The notes: generated by a model from the letters alone, not told the origin. 64,000 nucleotides of DNA from VAZQ01 sp963725185 (GCA_963725185.1 CAVRXO010000006.1:2852001-2916000), one strand, 5' to 3'; positions 1 to 8,610 are shown, numbered from the stretch's first letter. Numbers and translations: made by a program.

Positions 1-297
1 GTGACGGCGGACGAATTGCCGCCCGGCGGCAAGGGGCTGAAAATCCAGACCCGCCTCAACGGGGAGGTCATGCAGTCGGACAATACCGACAACATGATGT
101 TTCCGGTGCCGGAGACCATCGCCTACATCACCCAGGGCATGACGCTCGAGCCCGGCGACATCATCGTGACCGGCACGCCCTCCGGGGTCGGCTGCTGGCG
201 CAAGCCGCCGATCTGGATGAAGGACGGCGACAACTGCGAGATCGAGATCGAGCGGATCGGCGTGCTGTCGAACCCGATCAAGGACGAGAAGAAGTAA
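1..297 (+). CDS. Fumarylacetoacetate hydrolase family protein, C-terminal part
   Basis: Only the last 98 codons are in the window; the frame is open at base 1, so the gene starts upstream. The segment around residues 43-64 (YITQGMTLEPGDIIVTGTP, then SGVG) is the conserved C-terminal block of the FAA hydrolase fold, which cleaves C-C bonds in acylpyruvate-type intermediates with a divalent metal. A gentisate 1,2-dioxygenase lies 4 kb downstream, so a role as fumarylpyruvate hydrolase in gentisate breakdown is conceivable. The two genes are not in one operon, so this is only inference. The exact substrate cannot be told from this fragment. Confidence 0.9.
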   Translation: MTADELPPGGKGLKIQTRLNGEVMQSDNTDNMMFPVPETIAYITQGMTLEPGDIIVTGTPSGVGCWRKPPIWMKDGDNCEIEIERIGVLSNPIKDEKK

Positions 298-781
298 TAC
301 CGCTGACCTTCTGGCAAGCCAGGCCAATCGCCTATGGCGGTTCTTGTTTGGAACGACGGCACACCGATCTCGGGCTTGCCCGAAATCGGCATGATGGAGC
401 GCAAGTCGAGTAAACTCGACTTGCGTGGCTCCACCCTCCCGCCCGTTGGCGGGGTGGGGGGACTACGCGAACTGTGACATCGCAGTGATGTCGAGGCCGG
501 CCAAAGTCCGCGGTGGCACACGTGGTCAGACGCACAAGGACAACATCAATCCATCAGGTGCTCGTTGCGGCACCCGCGTGGGAATGGGGCGAGCACGGAG
601 TTCGCGTAGTCCCCACACCCGGCGCCGCTACGCGTCGCCACCCTCCCCGCCAACGGGCGGGAGGGTTGGAGCTTGCGGCTGCGTTGTGCAGCAGTTGCCC
701 TGCCGCGAAACCGGGGACTCCAAGGGCCAGAGACTGAGGAGTCCGGACAACTGGCCCTAGAGTTGGCAGGTCACAAATGCC
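298..781. other. Intergenic region, no convincing gene
   Basis: The 484 bases between the FAA hydrolase end and the convergent synthase-like gene contain only shadow reading frames. The stretch is rich in inverted repeats. Positions 396-432 form a hairpin with a 10-bp perfect core (GCAAGTCGAG, loop TAAA, CTCGACTTGC) extended by GGAGC/GCTCC. The block at 432-471 recurs inverted at 601-667. No promoter or RNA gene was recognised. Confidence 0.6.
432..667. repeat. Intergenic inverted repeat with ~40-bp arms
   Basis: The arm at 432-471 (starts CACCCTCCCGCCCGTTGG, ends GACTACGCGAA) matches the reverse complement of 601-667, except that the right arm carries about 24 extra bases after position 620. 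The spacer is 472-600. This looks like a decayed intergenic repeat or small mobile-derived element; no transposase is present. Confidence 0.6.
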
Positions 782-1978
782 TCAAATAACCTGCGCCACG
801 ATCGCGCGGAATTCCTGGTCCGTCACCAGCCGCTTTTCCGCCGTTCCCTTCGATTTGACCTTCTCCAGAATGGCGGCGTGCTTTTGGGCAGGCGCATCGA
901 GACCGAGCTCGTCGAGCTTGATCTTGATGTTGGCAAGTCCGCTCTTCTTGCCCAGTGCGATCTTGCGGTCCGCGCCAACGACAGTGGCCGAATAAGGTTC
1001 GATCGCCGAGGGCATATGGAACTGGCTGGCGACGCCTCCGCTTTCGCGCGTGAAGATGAACTCCCCGACGACGGGCTTCCAGCTGTCGACGGTGTAGTTC
1101 CCGCACTTCTGCACCAACCGGGAAACCTCGCGCGCCTTTCTCAAATCCAATTCCACCGGAACGTGGTAGAGGTACTGCAAGGCGAGGGCGACTTCGCAAA
1201 TATCGGCGTTGCCGGCCCGCTCGCCCATGCCGTTGATGGTGCCTTGGATCCAGTCGGCGCCGCCCCGGACTGCGCCGATGGCCGCGGCCGTAGCCAAACC
1301 CATGTCATTGTGGCCGTGCCAGTGGATGGGCACGGATGGTCCCACCCATGACCTGACCTGGCGCATCAGATATTCGGCGGTTTCCGGCGCGCACACGCCG
1401 ATCGTATCGACCATGGAGACTTCATCGGCTCCCGCTTCCAGGGCCTTTCCGTAGACATCGCGCAAGAATCCCAAATCGCTGCGCGTGCTGTCCACGGCAA
1501 AGAAATTGACGCGTTCGATTCCCTTGTCTTTTGCATATTTGACGGAATCGACGACGCTGTTCACGACCTTTTCGCGGGTAAAGCCAAAGGCCTTCATCTT
1601 CATGTCGCTGGTTGTTATTTCGAGCAGGGTATAGCGTGTGCCGAGCTCGACATGAGCGTCGATGTCGCCCCGAACGCAGCGCGCAAAGCCCCAGATTTCA
1701 GAGCTCAGATTTGCCGCGAGAATGCGCTTGACGGCCTCCGTGTCTTCCTCGGAAACACGGGGAAAGCCCGATTCGATGCGTCCAACCCCGAGCTCGGCGA
1801 GCTTACCGGCGATTTCGAACTTGTCCTTGGCGGAAAAGCAGATGCCGGTGGACTGCTCGCCGTCGCGAAGCGTCGTGTCGTAAAAACGAACGGTCTTGCT
1901 GCGGTCGAATCCCTTCTGAACGTCATTCATCTCGTTGAGCGGGGTCGTCCAAATCTGGTCTGCCTGCATGTTGTTCAT
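782..1978 (-). CDS. DRE-TIM metallolyase, homocitrate/isopropylmalate synthase-like
   Basis: About 398 aa. The N-terminal motif YDTTLRDGEQS and the later HGHNDMGLA and NGMGERAGN blocks are those of the HMGL-like TIM barrel family that condenses acetyl-CoA with a 2-oxo acid (LeuA, homocitrate synthase/NifV, citramalate synthase). The His pair of HGHND and the Asp of the RDGE motif are the expected metal ligands. The start at 1978 (MNNMQADQ) has AGGAG about 8 bases upstream. The open frame runs back to 2359, but that extension is translated repeat DNA and is rejected. It lacks the long LeuA regulatory domain, so homocitrate synthase-like or a related specialised enzyme is more likely than the leucine enzyme. 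Substrate not determined. Confidence 0.88.
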   Translation of the reverse strand: MNNMQADQIWTTPLNEMNDVQKGFDRSKTVRFYDTTLRDGEQSTGICFSAKDKFEIAGKLAELGVGRIESGFPRVSEEDTEAVKRILAANLSSEIWGFARCVRGDIDAHVELGTRYTLLEITTSDMKMKAFGFTREKVVNSVVDSVKYAKDKGIERVNFFAVDSTRSDLGFLRDVYGKALEAGADEVSMVDTIGVCAPETAEYLMRQVRSWVGPSVPIHWHGHNDMGLATAAAIGAVRGGADWIQGTINGMGERAGNADICEVALALQYLYHVPVELDLRKAREVSRLVQKCGNYTVDSWKPVVGEFIFTRESGGVASQFHMPSAIEPYSATVVGADRKIALGKKSGLANIKIKLDELGLDAPAQKHAAILEKVKSKGTAEKRLVTDQEFRAIVAQVI

Positions 1979-2139
1979 GCTCATTCTCCTGCTGGCCTCG
2001 GCACCCAACAGAAAGCCGGAGCCGTCCATATTTGTGTTTGATGCGCCCGATTCCAGTGTGCCAACCGGGTCAGCTCGGGCCTCCTTATACCTCGTCCCGG
2101 CCAATGTCCACAGGACCCGGATTCCCGCTTGCGCGCATG

Positions 2140-2400
2140 TGAAGGAATTGCCACACCCGCTCATTCCCGCGGACGAGCGCGTGAAGGAAAACTGAGGAAT
2201 GACGAGTTTCTCCACCCGCTCGTCCGCGCCCCCGCTTTCGCGGGGGTAAACTCCCGCGGGGACTTGGTCTTTGCCCCATTGAAAGTCCATGCAGTTTGGC
2301 AAAGGCTGGTTGCCCGCGTCCGCGGGGATGAGCGGGTTGAGGCGGCTCATATCCTTCATCGGTTTTCTTCACGCGCTCTTGCGCGGGAATGAGCGGAGGG
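2140..2400. repeat. Dispersed intergenic repeat, copy A
   Basis: This region fills most of the 479-base gap between the synthase-like gene and the first FMN reductase. It shares long identical stretches with 49790-49975: a 25-bp block at 2313-2337 equals 49893-49917, and GGCAAAGGCTGGTT at 2298-2311 equals 49878-49891. The TCCTTCATC and TTTTCTTC segments also match. A GTGAAGGAATTGCCACACC-like left end is present in both copies, and copy A holds an internal partial duplication (about 2160-2215). CG-rich palindromes suggest folding. No gene is seen inside. Confidence 0.8.
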
Positions 2401-2457
2401 TGCAATTCTCCGACACGTTCTCAGGATGACGTCATTGAATGATGCGAGGAGGCCACC

Positions 2458-3033
2458 ATGCCCGGCAAAAGTCTGAACGTGATCAGCATCTGCGGGTCGC
2501 TCCGCAAGGGTTCCTACAATGCCATCGTGCAGCGGGCACTTCCGGCGCTCGCGCCCGAGGGCCTTGCGGTCCGGCCGGCCCCGTCGTTCGCGGAGTTTCC
2601 GCTTTACAATGCGGACGTCCAGGCGGCGAGCGGCTTTCCGGCTCCGGTCAATGCGCTCGCGGACGCGATCCGTGCCGCCGATGGCGTGATCATCGTCACG
2701 CCCGAGTATAATTTCTCGATCCCGGGCGGCCTCAAGAACGCCATGGACTGGGTCTCGCGGCTGCCGAACCAGCCGTTCGCCGGCAAGCCGATCGCGCTCC
2801 AATCGGCATCGCCCGGGCCGCTCGGCGGCGGGCGCGTGCAATACGACCTGCGCCGCGCGATGGTGTTTCTCGATGCGTTCGTCCTCAACAAGCCGGAGAT
2901 CTTCATCGGCTCCTGCGCGTCCAAGCTCGATGAGAAGACCGGCGAGATCACGGATGAGAGCACGCGCAATTTCATCAAGCAGCAGCTCGCCGCCTTCGCA
3001 AACTTCATCGTCCATCTGGCCGCCAAGGACTAA
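2458..3033 (+). CDS. NADPH-dependent FMN reductase family protein (copy 1)
   Basis: 191 aa, a full-length flavodoxin-like reductase of the chromate reductase/azoreductase type (ChrR, YieF, AzoR-like). The phosphate-binding loop ICGSLRKGSYN lies at residues 11-21, and the flavin-contact block TPEYNFSIPGGLKNAMDW at about 81-98. Such cytosolic enzymes reduce FMN, quinones, azo dyes or chromate with NAD(P)H. The next gene downstream (3221-3817) is a close paralogue in the same direction, so the pair looks like a tandem duplication. Substrate preference cannot be read from the sequence. Confidence 0.93.
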   Translation: MPGKSLNVISICGSLRKGSYNAIVQRALPALAPEGLAVRPAPSFAEFPLYNADVQAASGFPAPVNALADAIRAADGVIIVTPEYNFSIPGGLKNAMDWVSRLPNQPFAGKPIALQSASPGPLGGGRVQYDLRRAMVFLDAFVLNKPEIFIGSCASKLDEKTGEITDESTRNFIKQQLAAFANFIVHLAAKD

Positions 3034-3133
3034 TTCTGTATTGTCATGCGCGGGCTTGTCCCGCGCGTCTCGATCATGCCGGCGCGACAGTGCCTCGCTG
3101 ATCGGGATGGCCGGGACCATAGGGGCGTTTACG

Positions 3134-3185
3134 CCATAGCCGGCGAAGACGGACGTAGACGCCTTATGCTCTTCGCCGGCTATGG
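3134..3185. repeat. 15-bp perfect inverted repeat between the FMN reductases
   Basis: CCATAGCCGGCGAAG at 3134-3148 is the exact reverse complement of 3171-3185, with a 22-base loop. It sits between two genes on the same strand. There is no T-run, so it resembles a REP-like hairpin more than a classical terminator. Confidence 0.7.
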
Positions 3186-3220
3186 CCCGTCCATGACACA
3201 GCAGGGAGCGTCGACCTACC

Positions 3221-3817
3221 ATGACTGACAAGCAACTCGATGTGCTGGTGATCTGCGGCTCGCTACGCAGGGGCTCCTACAATGCCGCGTTGGCGCGGAC
3301 CCTGCCGGCGCTGGCGCCGCCCGGCATGGCGCTGCGCGCCGCACCGTCCTTTGCCGGGCTGCCGGTCTACAATTTCGACGAGCACCAGGCGGGCGGCATC
3401 CATCCGATTGCGACCGCCTGGGCCGAGGCCATCCGCAGCGCCGACGCGGTGGTGATCGTCTCGCCCGAATACAACTGGTCGATCCCGGGCGGGCTCAAGA
3501 ACGCCATCGACTGGGCGTCGCGGCTGAAGGACCAGCCGTTCGCCGGCAAGCCGGTCGCCCTGCAATCGGCGGCGACCGGGCTGCTGGGCGGCTCCCGCAT
3601 GCAATATCACCTGCGGCAGTCGCTGACCTCGATCGATGCGCTGCTGTTTCCCAAGCCCGAAGTGGTCGTCACGTTCGCGGCCAAGAAATTCGACGAGAAA
3701 ACGCTCGAGCTGACCGACCAGCCAACCCGCGACATGATCAAGCTGCAGCTCGAAACGTTCGAGAAATTCGTCCGCCGCGTCAGCCCCAAGGGCTGGGTCG
3801 ACCCGTCCCCGCCTTGA
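3221..3817 (+). CDS. NADPH-dependent FMN reductase family protein (copy 2)
   Basis: 198 aa, paralogue of the preceding gene. It keeps the same ICGSLRRGSYN loop near residues 11-21 and the SPEYNWSIPGGLKNAIDW block. The C-terminus is a little longer (ends KGWVDPSPP). The two proteins clearly align over their whole length, and the order and direction fit a local duplication followed by divergence. Likely a cytosolic quinone, flavin or xenobiotic reductase. Confidence 0.93.
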   Translation: MTDKQLDVLVICGSLRRGSYNAALARTLPALAPPGMALRAAPSFAGLPVYNFDEHQAGGIHPIATAWAEAIRSADAVVIVSPEYNWSIPGGLKNAIDWASRLKDQPFAGKPVALQSAATGLLGGSRMQYHLRQSLTSIDALLFPKPEVVVTFAAKKFDEKTLELTDQPTRDMIKLQLETFEKFVRRVSPKGWVDPSPP

Positions 3818-4084
3818 GCCTGGACCGCTCCAGACTGGTCCCGGCGAAATCGGGCATCGTCTCCGACTCCGAGCCTGGAGCCATTTCTGAGTCAAGCCCG
3901 GGACAAAGCGCGCAGTGTGCGGCGAATACCTGACATGCAAGGGAAAACCGCCTGCTTGGCGCTTCTTTCGGCAAGATAGTTGCATTATATACTATTTCTC
4001 GAGCGCGGATTATCCTGGTCCCACGCCCATCGAACAGGGCCGGAATCACGGCCGATCCGAAGCGCTGCACTCAAGGAGGACGCC

Positions 4085-5194
4085 ATGGCGAGCACGACGG
4101 CGGGCAAGCGGGCTCAAGGCAAGGGCAATGGCGGTCCGAACCCCAAGCACAACGTCGACGCGGTCCGCGAAGCCTATTACGAGCGCATCTCGAAATTCGA
4201 CATGGCGCCGCTCTGGAAGGTCATGAAATCGGTCGTGACCAAGGAGCCGGTGACGAGATGCGCGCCGGTCATCTGGCACTACGACGACGTGAGATCGCTG
4301 GTGATGGAATCCGGCGGCTTGATCTCGGCCGAGGAGGCCCAGCGCCGGGTGCTGATCCTGGAGAATCCCGCCATGCGCGGCGAGTTGCGCGCCACCAACA
4401 CGTTGTTCGCCGGCATCCAGATGATCATGCCGGGCGAGGTCGCGCCGGTCCACCGCCATGTGTCTTCGGCCATCCGTTTCGTGCTCGACGGCGAGGGCGC
4501 CTATACGGCGGTCGAGGGCGAAAAGGCGTTCATGTCTCCGGGCGATTTCGTGATCACCGCGAACTGGGCCCCGCACGACCACGGCAATCCCTCGGACAAG
4601 CCGATGCTGTGGCTCGACGTGCTCGATTTCCCGGCGGTCAATTTCTACGAGGCCTCGTTCGCGGACTATTTCGAGGAGGGCATGCAGAACACCACCCGGC
4701 AGGATGGCGATTTGCTGACCTTCTACGGCTCCGGCGTGCTGCCCGACGGCGCCCCAGTCGCGCTCAATCGCAGCCCGGTGATCAACTACACCTATGCGCG
4801 CACGCGGCCGATTCTCGAACGCCTGAGAAAATCCGGCGAGCTCGATCCGCGCCATGGCGCGCGCGTGCACTACGTCAATCCGATCAATGGCGGACCGGTG
4901 CTGCCCACCATGGGGGCTTCGCTCGCGCTGTTGCCGAAGGGCTTCAAGGGCGAGGACTACCGTTCGACCGACGGCACCATCTTCGTCTGCGTCGAAGGGC
5001 AGGGGACCACGCGGGTCGGCGAGCAGGTCTTCGAATGGGGCCCGAACGATATCTTCGTGGCGCCGCCCTGGAAGCATTACGCGCACGGGGCGGGCAAGGA
5101 CTCGGTGCTGTTCTCGATCTCGGACCGTCCGGCGCAGCAGGCGCTCGGCATCTGGCGCGAGGACAAGTCCGCCAAGGATCTGGTCGCGAAGTAA
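4085..5194 (+). CDS. Gentisate 1,2-dioxygenase
   Basis: 369 aa from the ATG at 4085, which follows a strong AAGGAGGA site at 4072-4079; the upstream extension of the frame to 3980 is rejected. It is a bicupin. The first cupin carries the PVHRHVSSA iron motif (His near residues 123 and 125) and PHDHGN (His near 164 and 166); the second cupin spans roughly residues 260-350. Gentisate dioxygenases open the ring of 2,5-dihydroxybenzoate to maleylpyruvate using Fe(II). The related 1-hydroxy-2-naphthoate dioxygenases share this architecture, so the exact aromatic substrate is inferred. No isomerase gene lies next to it. Confidence 0.88.
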   Translation: MASTTAGKRAQGKGNGGPNPKHNVDAVREAYYERISKFDMAPLWKVMKSVVTKEPVTRCAPVIWHYDDVRSLVMESGGLISAEEAQRRVLILENPAMRGELRATNTLFAGIQMIMPGEVAPVHRHVSSAIRFVLDGEGAYTAVEGEKAFMSPGDFVITANWAPHDHGNPSDKPMLWLDVLDFPAVNFYEASFADYFEEGMQNTTRQDGDLLTFYGSGVLPDGAPVALNRSPVINYTYARTRPILERLRKSGELDPRHGARVHYVNPINGGPVLPTMGASLALLPKGFKGEDYRSTDGTIFVCVEGQGTTRVGEQVFEWGPNDIFVAPPWKHYAHGAGKDSVLFSISDRPAQQALGIWREDKSAKDLVAK

Positions 5195-5238
5195 AGCCTG
5201 CTCCGGGTTTCGTTGCGGCCAGCGGAACGATCGCGCCG

Positions 5239-5538
5239 TTACGCCATCGGGGTGCCGCGCTTCTTGTTGTAGCCGTGAATTTGCACCGTCTCCCACACGT
5301 GATTGACGTGATAGGGATCGCTGCGGGTGAATGCATCGACGGCGGCACGGTTCTGGGCATCGACCACGAAGACGCTGCCCACCGGCGTCTCGCCGTCGTC
5401 CGCCACCAACGTGCCGGCGGTCACCACGCCGACATTGTGGTCTTCCGCCCTGTCGAGGTGGATGCGATGGGCACGATAGAACTTGGCGCGGGTGGTCAGT
5501 GCATCCTTCTTGTCCGTCGCATGAACCACGTACAGCAT
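5239..5538 (-). CDS. YciI-like protein
   Basis: 99 aa, the size of stand-alone YCII-domain proteins. It starts MLYVVHATDKK and has the family's ferredoxin-like pattern, with a conserved His in the AHRIHLDRA segment and the DAFTRSDPYHVNHVW block near the C-terminus. Family members are small dimeric cytosolic proteins with a putative His-Asp active site, and some act as lyases or dehydrochlorinases. It converges on the gentisate dioxygenase gene. No specific function can be assigned. Confidence 0.88.
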   Translation of the reverse strand: MLYVVHATDKKDALTTRAKFYRAHRIHLDRAEDHNVGVVTAGTLVADDGETPVGSVFVVDAQNRAAVDAFTRSDPYHVNHVWETVQIHGYNKKRGTPMA

Positions 5539-5740
5539 GTCGGTTTCCCTTGCGGATGTTCACAAGTCGCAACGGGACCATCCTAGCGCATCTGACTTTG
5601 GGGTTCGAGCCGGCGCCGCGCTTGCGCTGCCTGCATCGGTTTGATCTGTTGGCGGCCTGCCACGCCAGCAGGCCGGGCAAAGGTTCGAATTGAGGCGGCG
5701 CCGGCTCGACCGCGGCCGTATCTTTTGCTAACGCGGCTGC

Positions 5741-6532
5741 ATGCCCCGGTTCGCCGCCAATCTCGCCTATCTGTTCACCGAGCGGCCGTTCATGGAGCGG
5801 TTCGCTGCGGCCGCTGCGGCCGGCTTCAAGGCGGTCGAGCTGCAGTTCCCCTATGAATTCGCGCCGTCCACCGTGCGGGCCGAGCTCGAGCGGCACGGCC
5901 TCGCCATGCTCGGCATCAACACTTCGCCCGGACGCCGGGAGGCCGGCGAATTCGGCTTGGCCGCGGTGGCAGGGCGCGAGGCCGACTTTGCCGCCCTGTT
6001 TCGTCAGGCGCTCGATTACGTGGTTGCCATCGGGGGCCGACAGATCCATTGCCTCGCCGGCAAGATGCCCCCTGAGGCGCGGCCAGCGGCCGAAAAGGTC
6101 TTCATCGGCAATCTTGCCCGCGCGGCCGATGCGGCCGCCGCGCACGACATCACGCTGTTGATCGAGCCGATCAATCCGCGCGACCGGCCGGACTATTTCC
6201 TGGCGCATGCCGAGCACGCCGCCGACATCGTTGCCAAGGTCGAGCGCCCCAATGTGCGCATCCAGTTCGACTTCTATCACGCGCAGATCGTGGGCGGTGA
6301 TCTCATCCGCCGCTTCGAGAAATGCCTGCCGGCGATCGGTCACGTCCAGATCGCCGCGGTGCCCTCGCGCCACGAGCCGGACGAAGGCGAGGTGAGTTAT
6401 CCCGCCATCTTTGCCGCCCTCGATCGGCTCGGCTATGGGGGCTGGATCGGCTGCGAATACAATCCGCGCGCGAGAACCGAGGACGGGCTCGCCTGGGCGG
6501 GGCCGTTCGGCGTCTCGCCGCCGAATTATTGA
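5741..6532 (+). CDS. hyi: Hydroxypyruvate isomerase-like TIM-barrel protein
   Basis: 263 aa, typical for Hyi/OtnI. Two conserved glutamates that bind the metal in this xylose-isomerase-like fold are visible: E142 in LIEPINPRD and E239 in CEYNPR. The N-terminus (MPRFAANLAYLFTE) and the FPYEF block are family hallmarks. The reaction is interconversion of hydroxypyruvate and tartronate semialdehyde, or of 2-oxo-tetronate in the OtnI branch. No glyoxylate or tetronate genes lie next to it, so the precise substrate is open. Confidence 0.87.
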   Translation: MPRFAANLAYLFTERPFMERFAAAAAAGFKAVELQFPYEFAPSTVRAELERHGLAMLGINTSPGRREAGEFGLAAVAGREADFAALFRQALDYVVAIGGRQIHCLAGKMPPEARPAAEKVFIGNLARAADAAAAHDITLLIEPINPRDRPDYFLAHAEHAADIVAKVERPNVRIQFDFYHAQIVGGDLIRRFEKCLPAIGHVQIAAVPSRHEPDEGEVSYPAIFAALDRLGYGGWIGCEYNPRARTEDGLAWAGPFGVSPPNY

Positions 6533-6665
6533 GCTGGTCGAGGCCGCCCGTCCGCCCGCCCCGAGCCGGCCCGGCTCAGCGCTGCGGTCCGGGCCATCCG
6601 GAAAATTGTCGAGGCAAATTGCCGGCGGCTTTGCGCGGGCTGCGGCGCTTGCTAATCTGAGTCGC

Positions 6666-7244
6666 ATGTGGGGACGTAAACGCCAGGCTGCCCAAGAGGC
6701 CAAGCCTGAGGAACCGCGGCCGCAGCGCCTCAAGGACGCTTTACGCAAGGCGCGCGTCGAATCGGCCGAGCGCTCCGGCATCGTGGTCGATCTGCATGAT
6801 GCGGAAGTCGCTCGGTTGGAACTCCTGAACGAGGCCGTCGAGCCGCTGTTTCGCGAGATTCCCGCGGAGGTGGACCTGTTCGACCTCGGCATCAGCCGCG
6901 GCGAGACGCCAAAGCTGTGGATCGATGCCATCGCGCACGTCGCCATGGGGCGCGACAAGCGGGTCTACCGCTTGGTGCAGGATACCCGCTACGGCCGCAA
7001 GCTGCTGGCCGAGAGCGTGCACATTCCCGAAATTGTCCAGGCGGTGACCAAATACCTGGCGCAACGGCTGGTCGAACGGGAGCGCGCGCTCGCCGGCAGC
7101 GGCACGCCCCTGGTCGGGGATTGGCGGCGAGAAGCCAAATTCGAGCGCCGAAGACGCCGCCGGCACGCCGCCGAGATTTTCCTGCTCGGCCTCCTCGCAG
7201 GTGCCGCGGCCCTGATCGCCGCCGCGCTGCTGCTCGGTCCCTGA
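6666..7244 (+). CDS. Conserved hypothetical protein with C-terminal membrane anchor
   Basis: 192 aa from the ATG at 6666 (MWGRKRQAAQEAK); the frame is open further upstream but without protein-like sequence. The first about 165 residues are charged and soluble. They are followed by a basic run (RRRRRRH) and one hydrophobic helix of about 22 residues at the very end, so it is probably tail-anchored with the bulk in the cytoplasm. I do not recognise a named domain. An imperfect hairpin follows at 7273-7305. Confidence 0.75.
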   Translation: MWGRKRQAAQEAKPEEPRPQRLKDALRKARVESAERSGIVVDLHDAEVARLELLNEAVEPLFREIPAEVDLFDLGISRGETPKLWIDAIAHVAMGRDKRVYRLVQDTRYGRKLLAESVHIPEIVQAVTKYLAQRLVERERALAGSGTPLVGDWRREAKFERRRRRRHAAEIFLLGLLAGAAALIAAALLLGP

Positions 7245-7272
7245 GCCGAATAGATATCGGGCGCAAAAGAGT

Positions 7273-7305
7273 ACGGCCCCGATCGGTGTGGTCGATCAGG
7301 GCCGT
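7273..7305 (+). terminator. Candidate hairpin terminator (no T-run)
   Basis: ACGGCCCCGATCG and CGATCAGGGCCGT form a 13-bp stem with one mismatch and a 7-base loop, 28 bases after the stop of the membrane-anchored protein. It lacks a T-tract, so intrinsic termination is uncertain. It may also serve the convergent mbfA gene. Confidence 0.4.
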
Positions 7306-7487
7306 TGGAATGCTCAGAAGCCGCCTCAGGAGGCAACGTTTAGCGTTGCGCATCCGGCACAAGCAATTCGTACCTATACGTATGGTTCCAAAGGTGGGCT
7401 TGATCCGGCATCTTTGATCAGGCCTATCGTTAACAAGACCTTTCGCCATGACCTCCCACGGACGAACGGCCGCCGCGGCGGTCGCGG

Positions 7488-8447
7488 TCACGAGCTGCCG
7501 ATGATGATGCCGGCGATGAACACCAGCACCCCACCCACCACGACTTGAAACGCCGCCGCCAGCAATGGCGTGTCCATGAATTGATGGCGGATGTAGGAGA
7601 TGATGCCGAGCTCAAGCGCGACGACGCAACCGGCCACGATGAGGGCGAGGGTGAAGTCAGGAATGAGAAACGGCAGCGTGTGGCCCAAGCCGCCGATGGC
7701 CGTCATCGCGCCGGTGACCGACCCGCGCAGCACGGGCGCGCCCCGACCGGTGAGCGAGCCGTCGTCCGACAGCGCCTCGGCGAAGGCCATGGAGATCCCG
7801 GCCCCGACCGAGGCGGCGAGACCGACCAGGAAGGTCTCCCATGTGTTGTGGGTGGCGAAGGCCGCGGCGAACAGCGGCGCCAGCGTCGAGACCGATCCGT
7901 CCATCAGCCCGGCCAGCCCCGGTTGTATGTATTGCAGGACGAACATGCGGCGTGCGGTCTCGTCCTCATGCTCGCGCGCGGTCCTGGTCAGGATGCTGTG
8001 GCCGAGCTTCTGGGCCAGGTTCTCGTGCACGTCTTCGGCCTCGGCCAGCTTGTCCAGCAGCTCCCGGATCGAAGCATCGCGAGCCGACTGCGCCGCCTTG
8101 CGATAAAAGCGCGCCGTCTCGTACTCCATGGTCTCGGCGTATTTGCGCACCTCGTCGAGGAACAGCGGGCGCACCAGCCACAACGGCCTGGTATGCTGCA
8201 CGAAGCCCTTGACGTCCTGGCGGCGGATCAGCGGCAGGTAGTCGCCGAACTTCGAGCGATAGAGATCGAACAGCATGGTGCGATGCTGTACCTCCTCCTC
8301 CGCCATCTCGTCGAAGACCTTGGCCGAAGCCGAATATTGCCCGCGCAGGCCTTCGGCAAAGCCGCGGTAGATGCGGCTGTCCTCCTCCTCGTTGGAGATG
8401 GCGAGCGCAAGGATCTCCTGCTCAGTGAGCTCGGCAAAGCGTTTCAC
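7488..8447 (-). CDS. mbfA: Membrane-bound ferritin MbfA (ferritin-like + VIT1-like iron exporter)
   Basis: 319 aa with the two-part MbfA layout. An N-terminal ferritin-like di-iron helical domain (about residues 1-165) shows Glu-rich helices SNEEEDSRIY, MAEEEVQHRTM, METEYETARF-like and AEAEDVHEN. A C-terminal VIT1/CCC1-like membrane domain (about 175-319) has several hydrophobic helices. In Bradyrhizobium and Agrobacterium MbfA exports iron from the inner membrane and protects against iron and peroxide stress, under repression by Irr. A matching ICE box lies upstream at 8513-8527. It runs divergently from the Nudix gene. Confidence 0.93.
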   Translation of the reverse strand: MKRFAELTEQEILALAISNEEEDSRIYRGFAEGLRGQYSASAKVFDEMAEEEVQHRTMLFDLYRSKFGDYLPLIRRQDVKGFVQHTRPLWLVRPLFLDEVRKYAETMEYETARFYRKAAQSARDASIRELLDKLAEAEDVHENLAQKLGHSILTRTAREHEDETARRMFVLQYIQPGLAGLMDGSVSTLAPLFAAAFATHNTWETFLVGLAASVGAGISMAFAEALSDDGSLTGRGAPVLRGSVTGAMTAIGGLGHTLPFLIPDFTLALIVAGCVVALELGIISYIRHQFMDTPLLAAAFQVVVGGVLVFIAGIIIGSS

Positions 8448-8512
8448 GTCGGCCCCATCGTCCGGATTTGCGGCCCGGGTCTACCAACCATGTGGACGGA
8501 CCAAGGCAATGA

Positions 8513-8527
8513 TTAGAAGCATTCTAA
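8513..8527. promoter_or_regulatory. ICE motif (Irr-binding site) for mbfA
   Basis: TTAGAAGCATTCTAA is a perfect 6+3+6 palindrome matching the core of the rhizobial iron-control element (TTTAGAA-N3-TTCTAAA type). It lies 66 bases upstream of the mbfA start codon and 84 bases before the Nudix gene. The match, together with the known Irr control of mbfA in relatives, makes this a strong assignment. Whether the divergent Nudix gene is also controlled is unknown. Confidence 0.85.
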
Positions 8528-8610
8528 ATAGCAATCGTGTAGCTTTGACAACCCGCTCGATCGCATCGCGGGAGAATTCGGCAGGCGGGCCACGGGGCTG
8601 CGAGGCAGGG

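Noticed and set aside
1979..2359. N-terminal extension of the homocitrate synthase-like protein to 525 aa
   Set aside because: The added residues are translated dispersed-repeat DNA, and the start at 1978 has a good AGGAG site.
4046..6958. 970-aa open frame on the minus strand
   Set aside because: It is the antisense shadow of gentisate dioxygenase and hydroxypyruvate isomerase-like genes, with an Arg/Ala/Gly-rich composition and no family motif.
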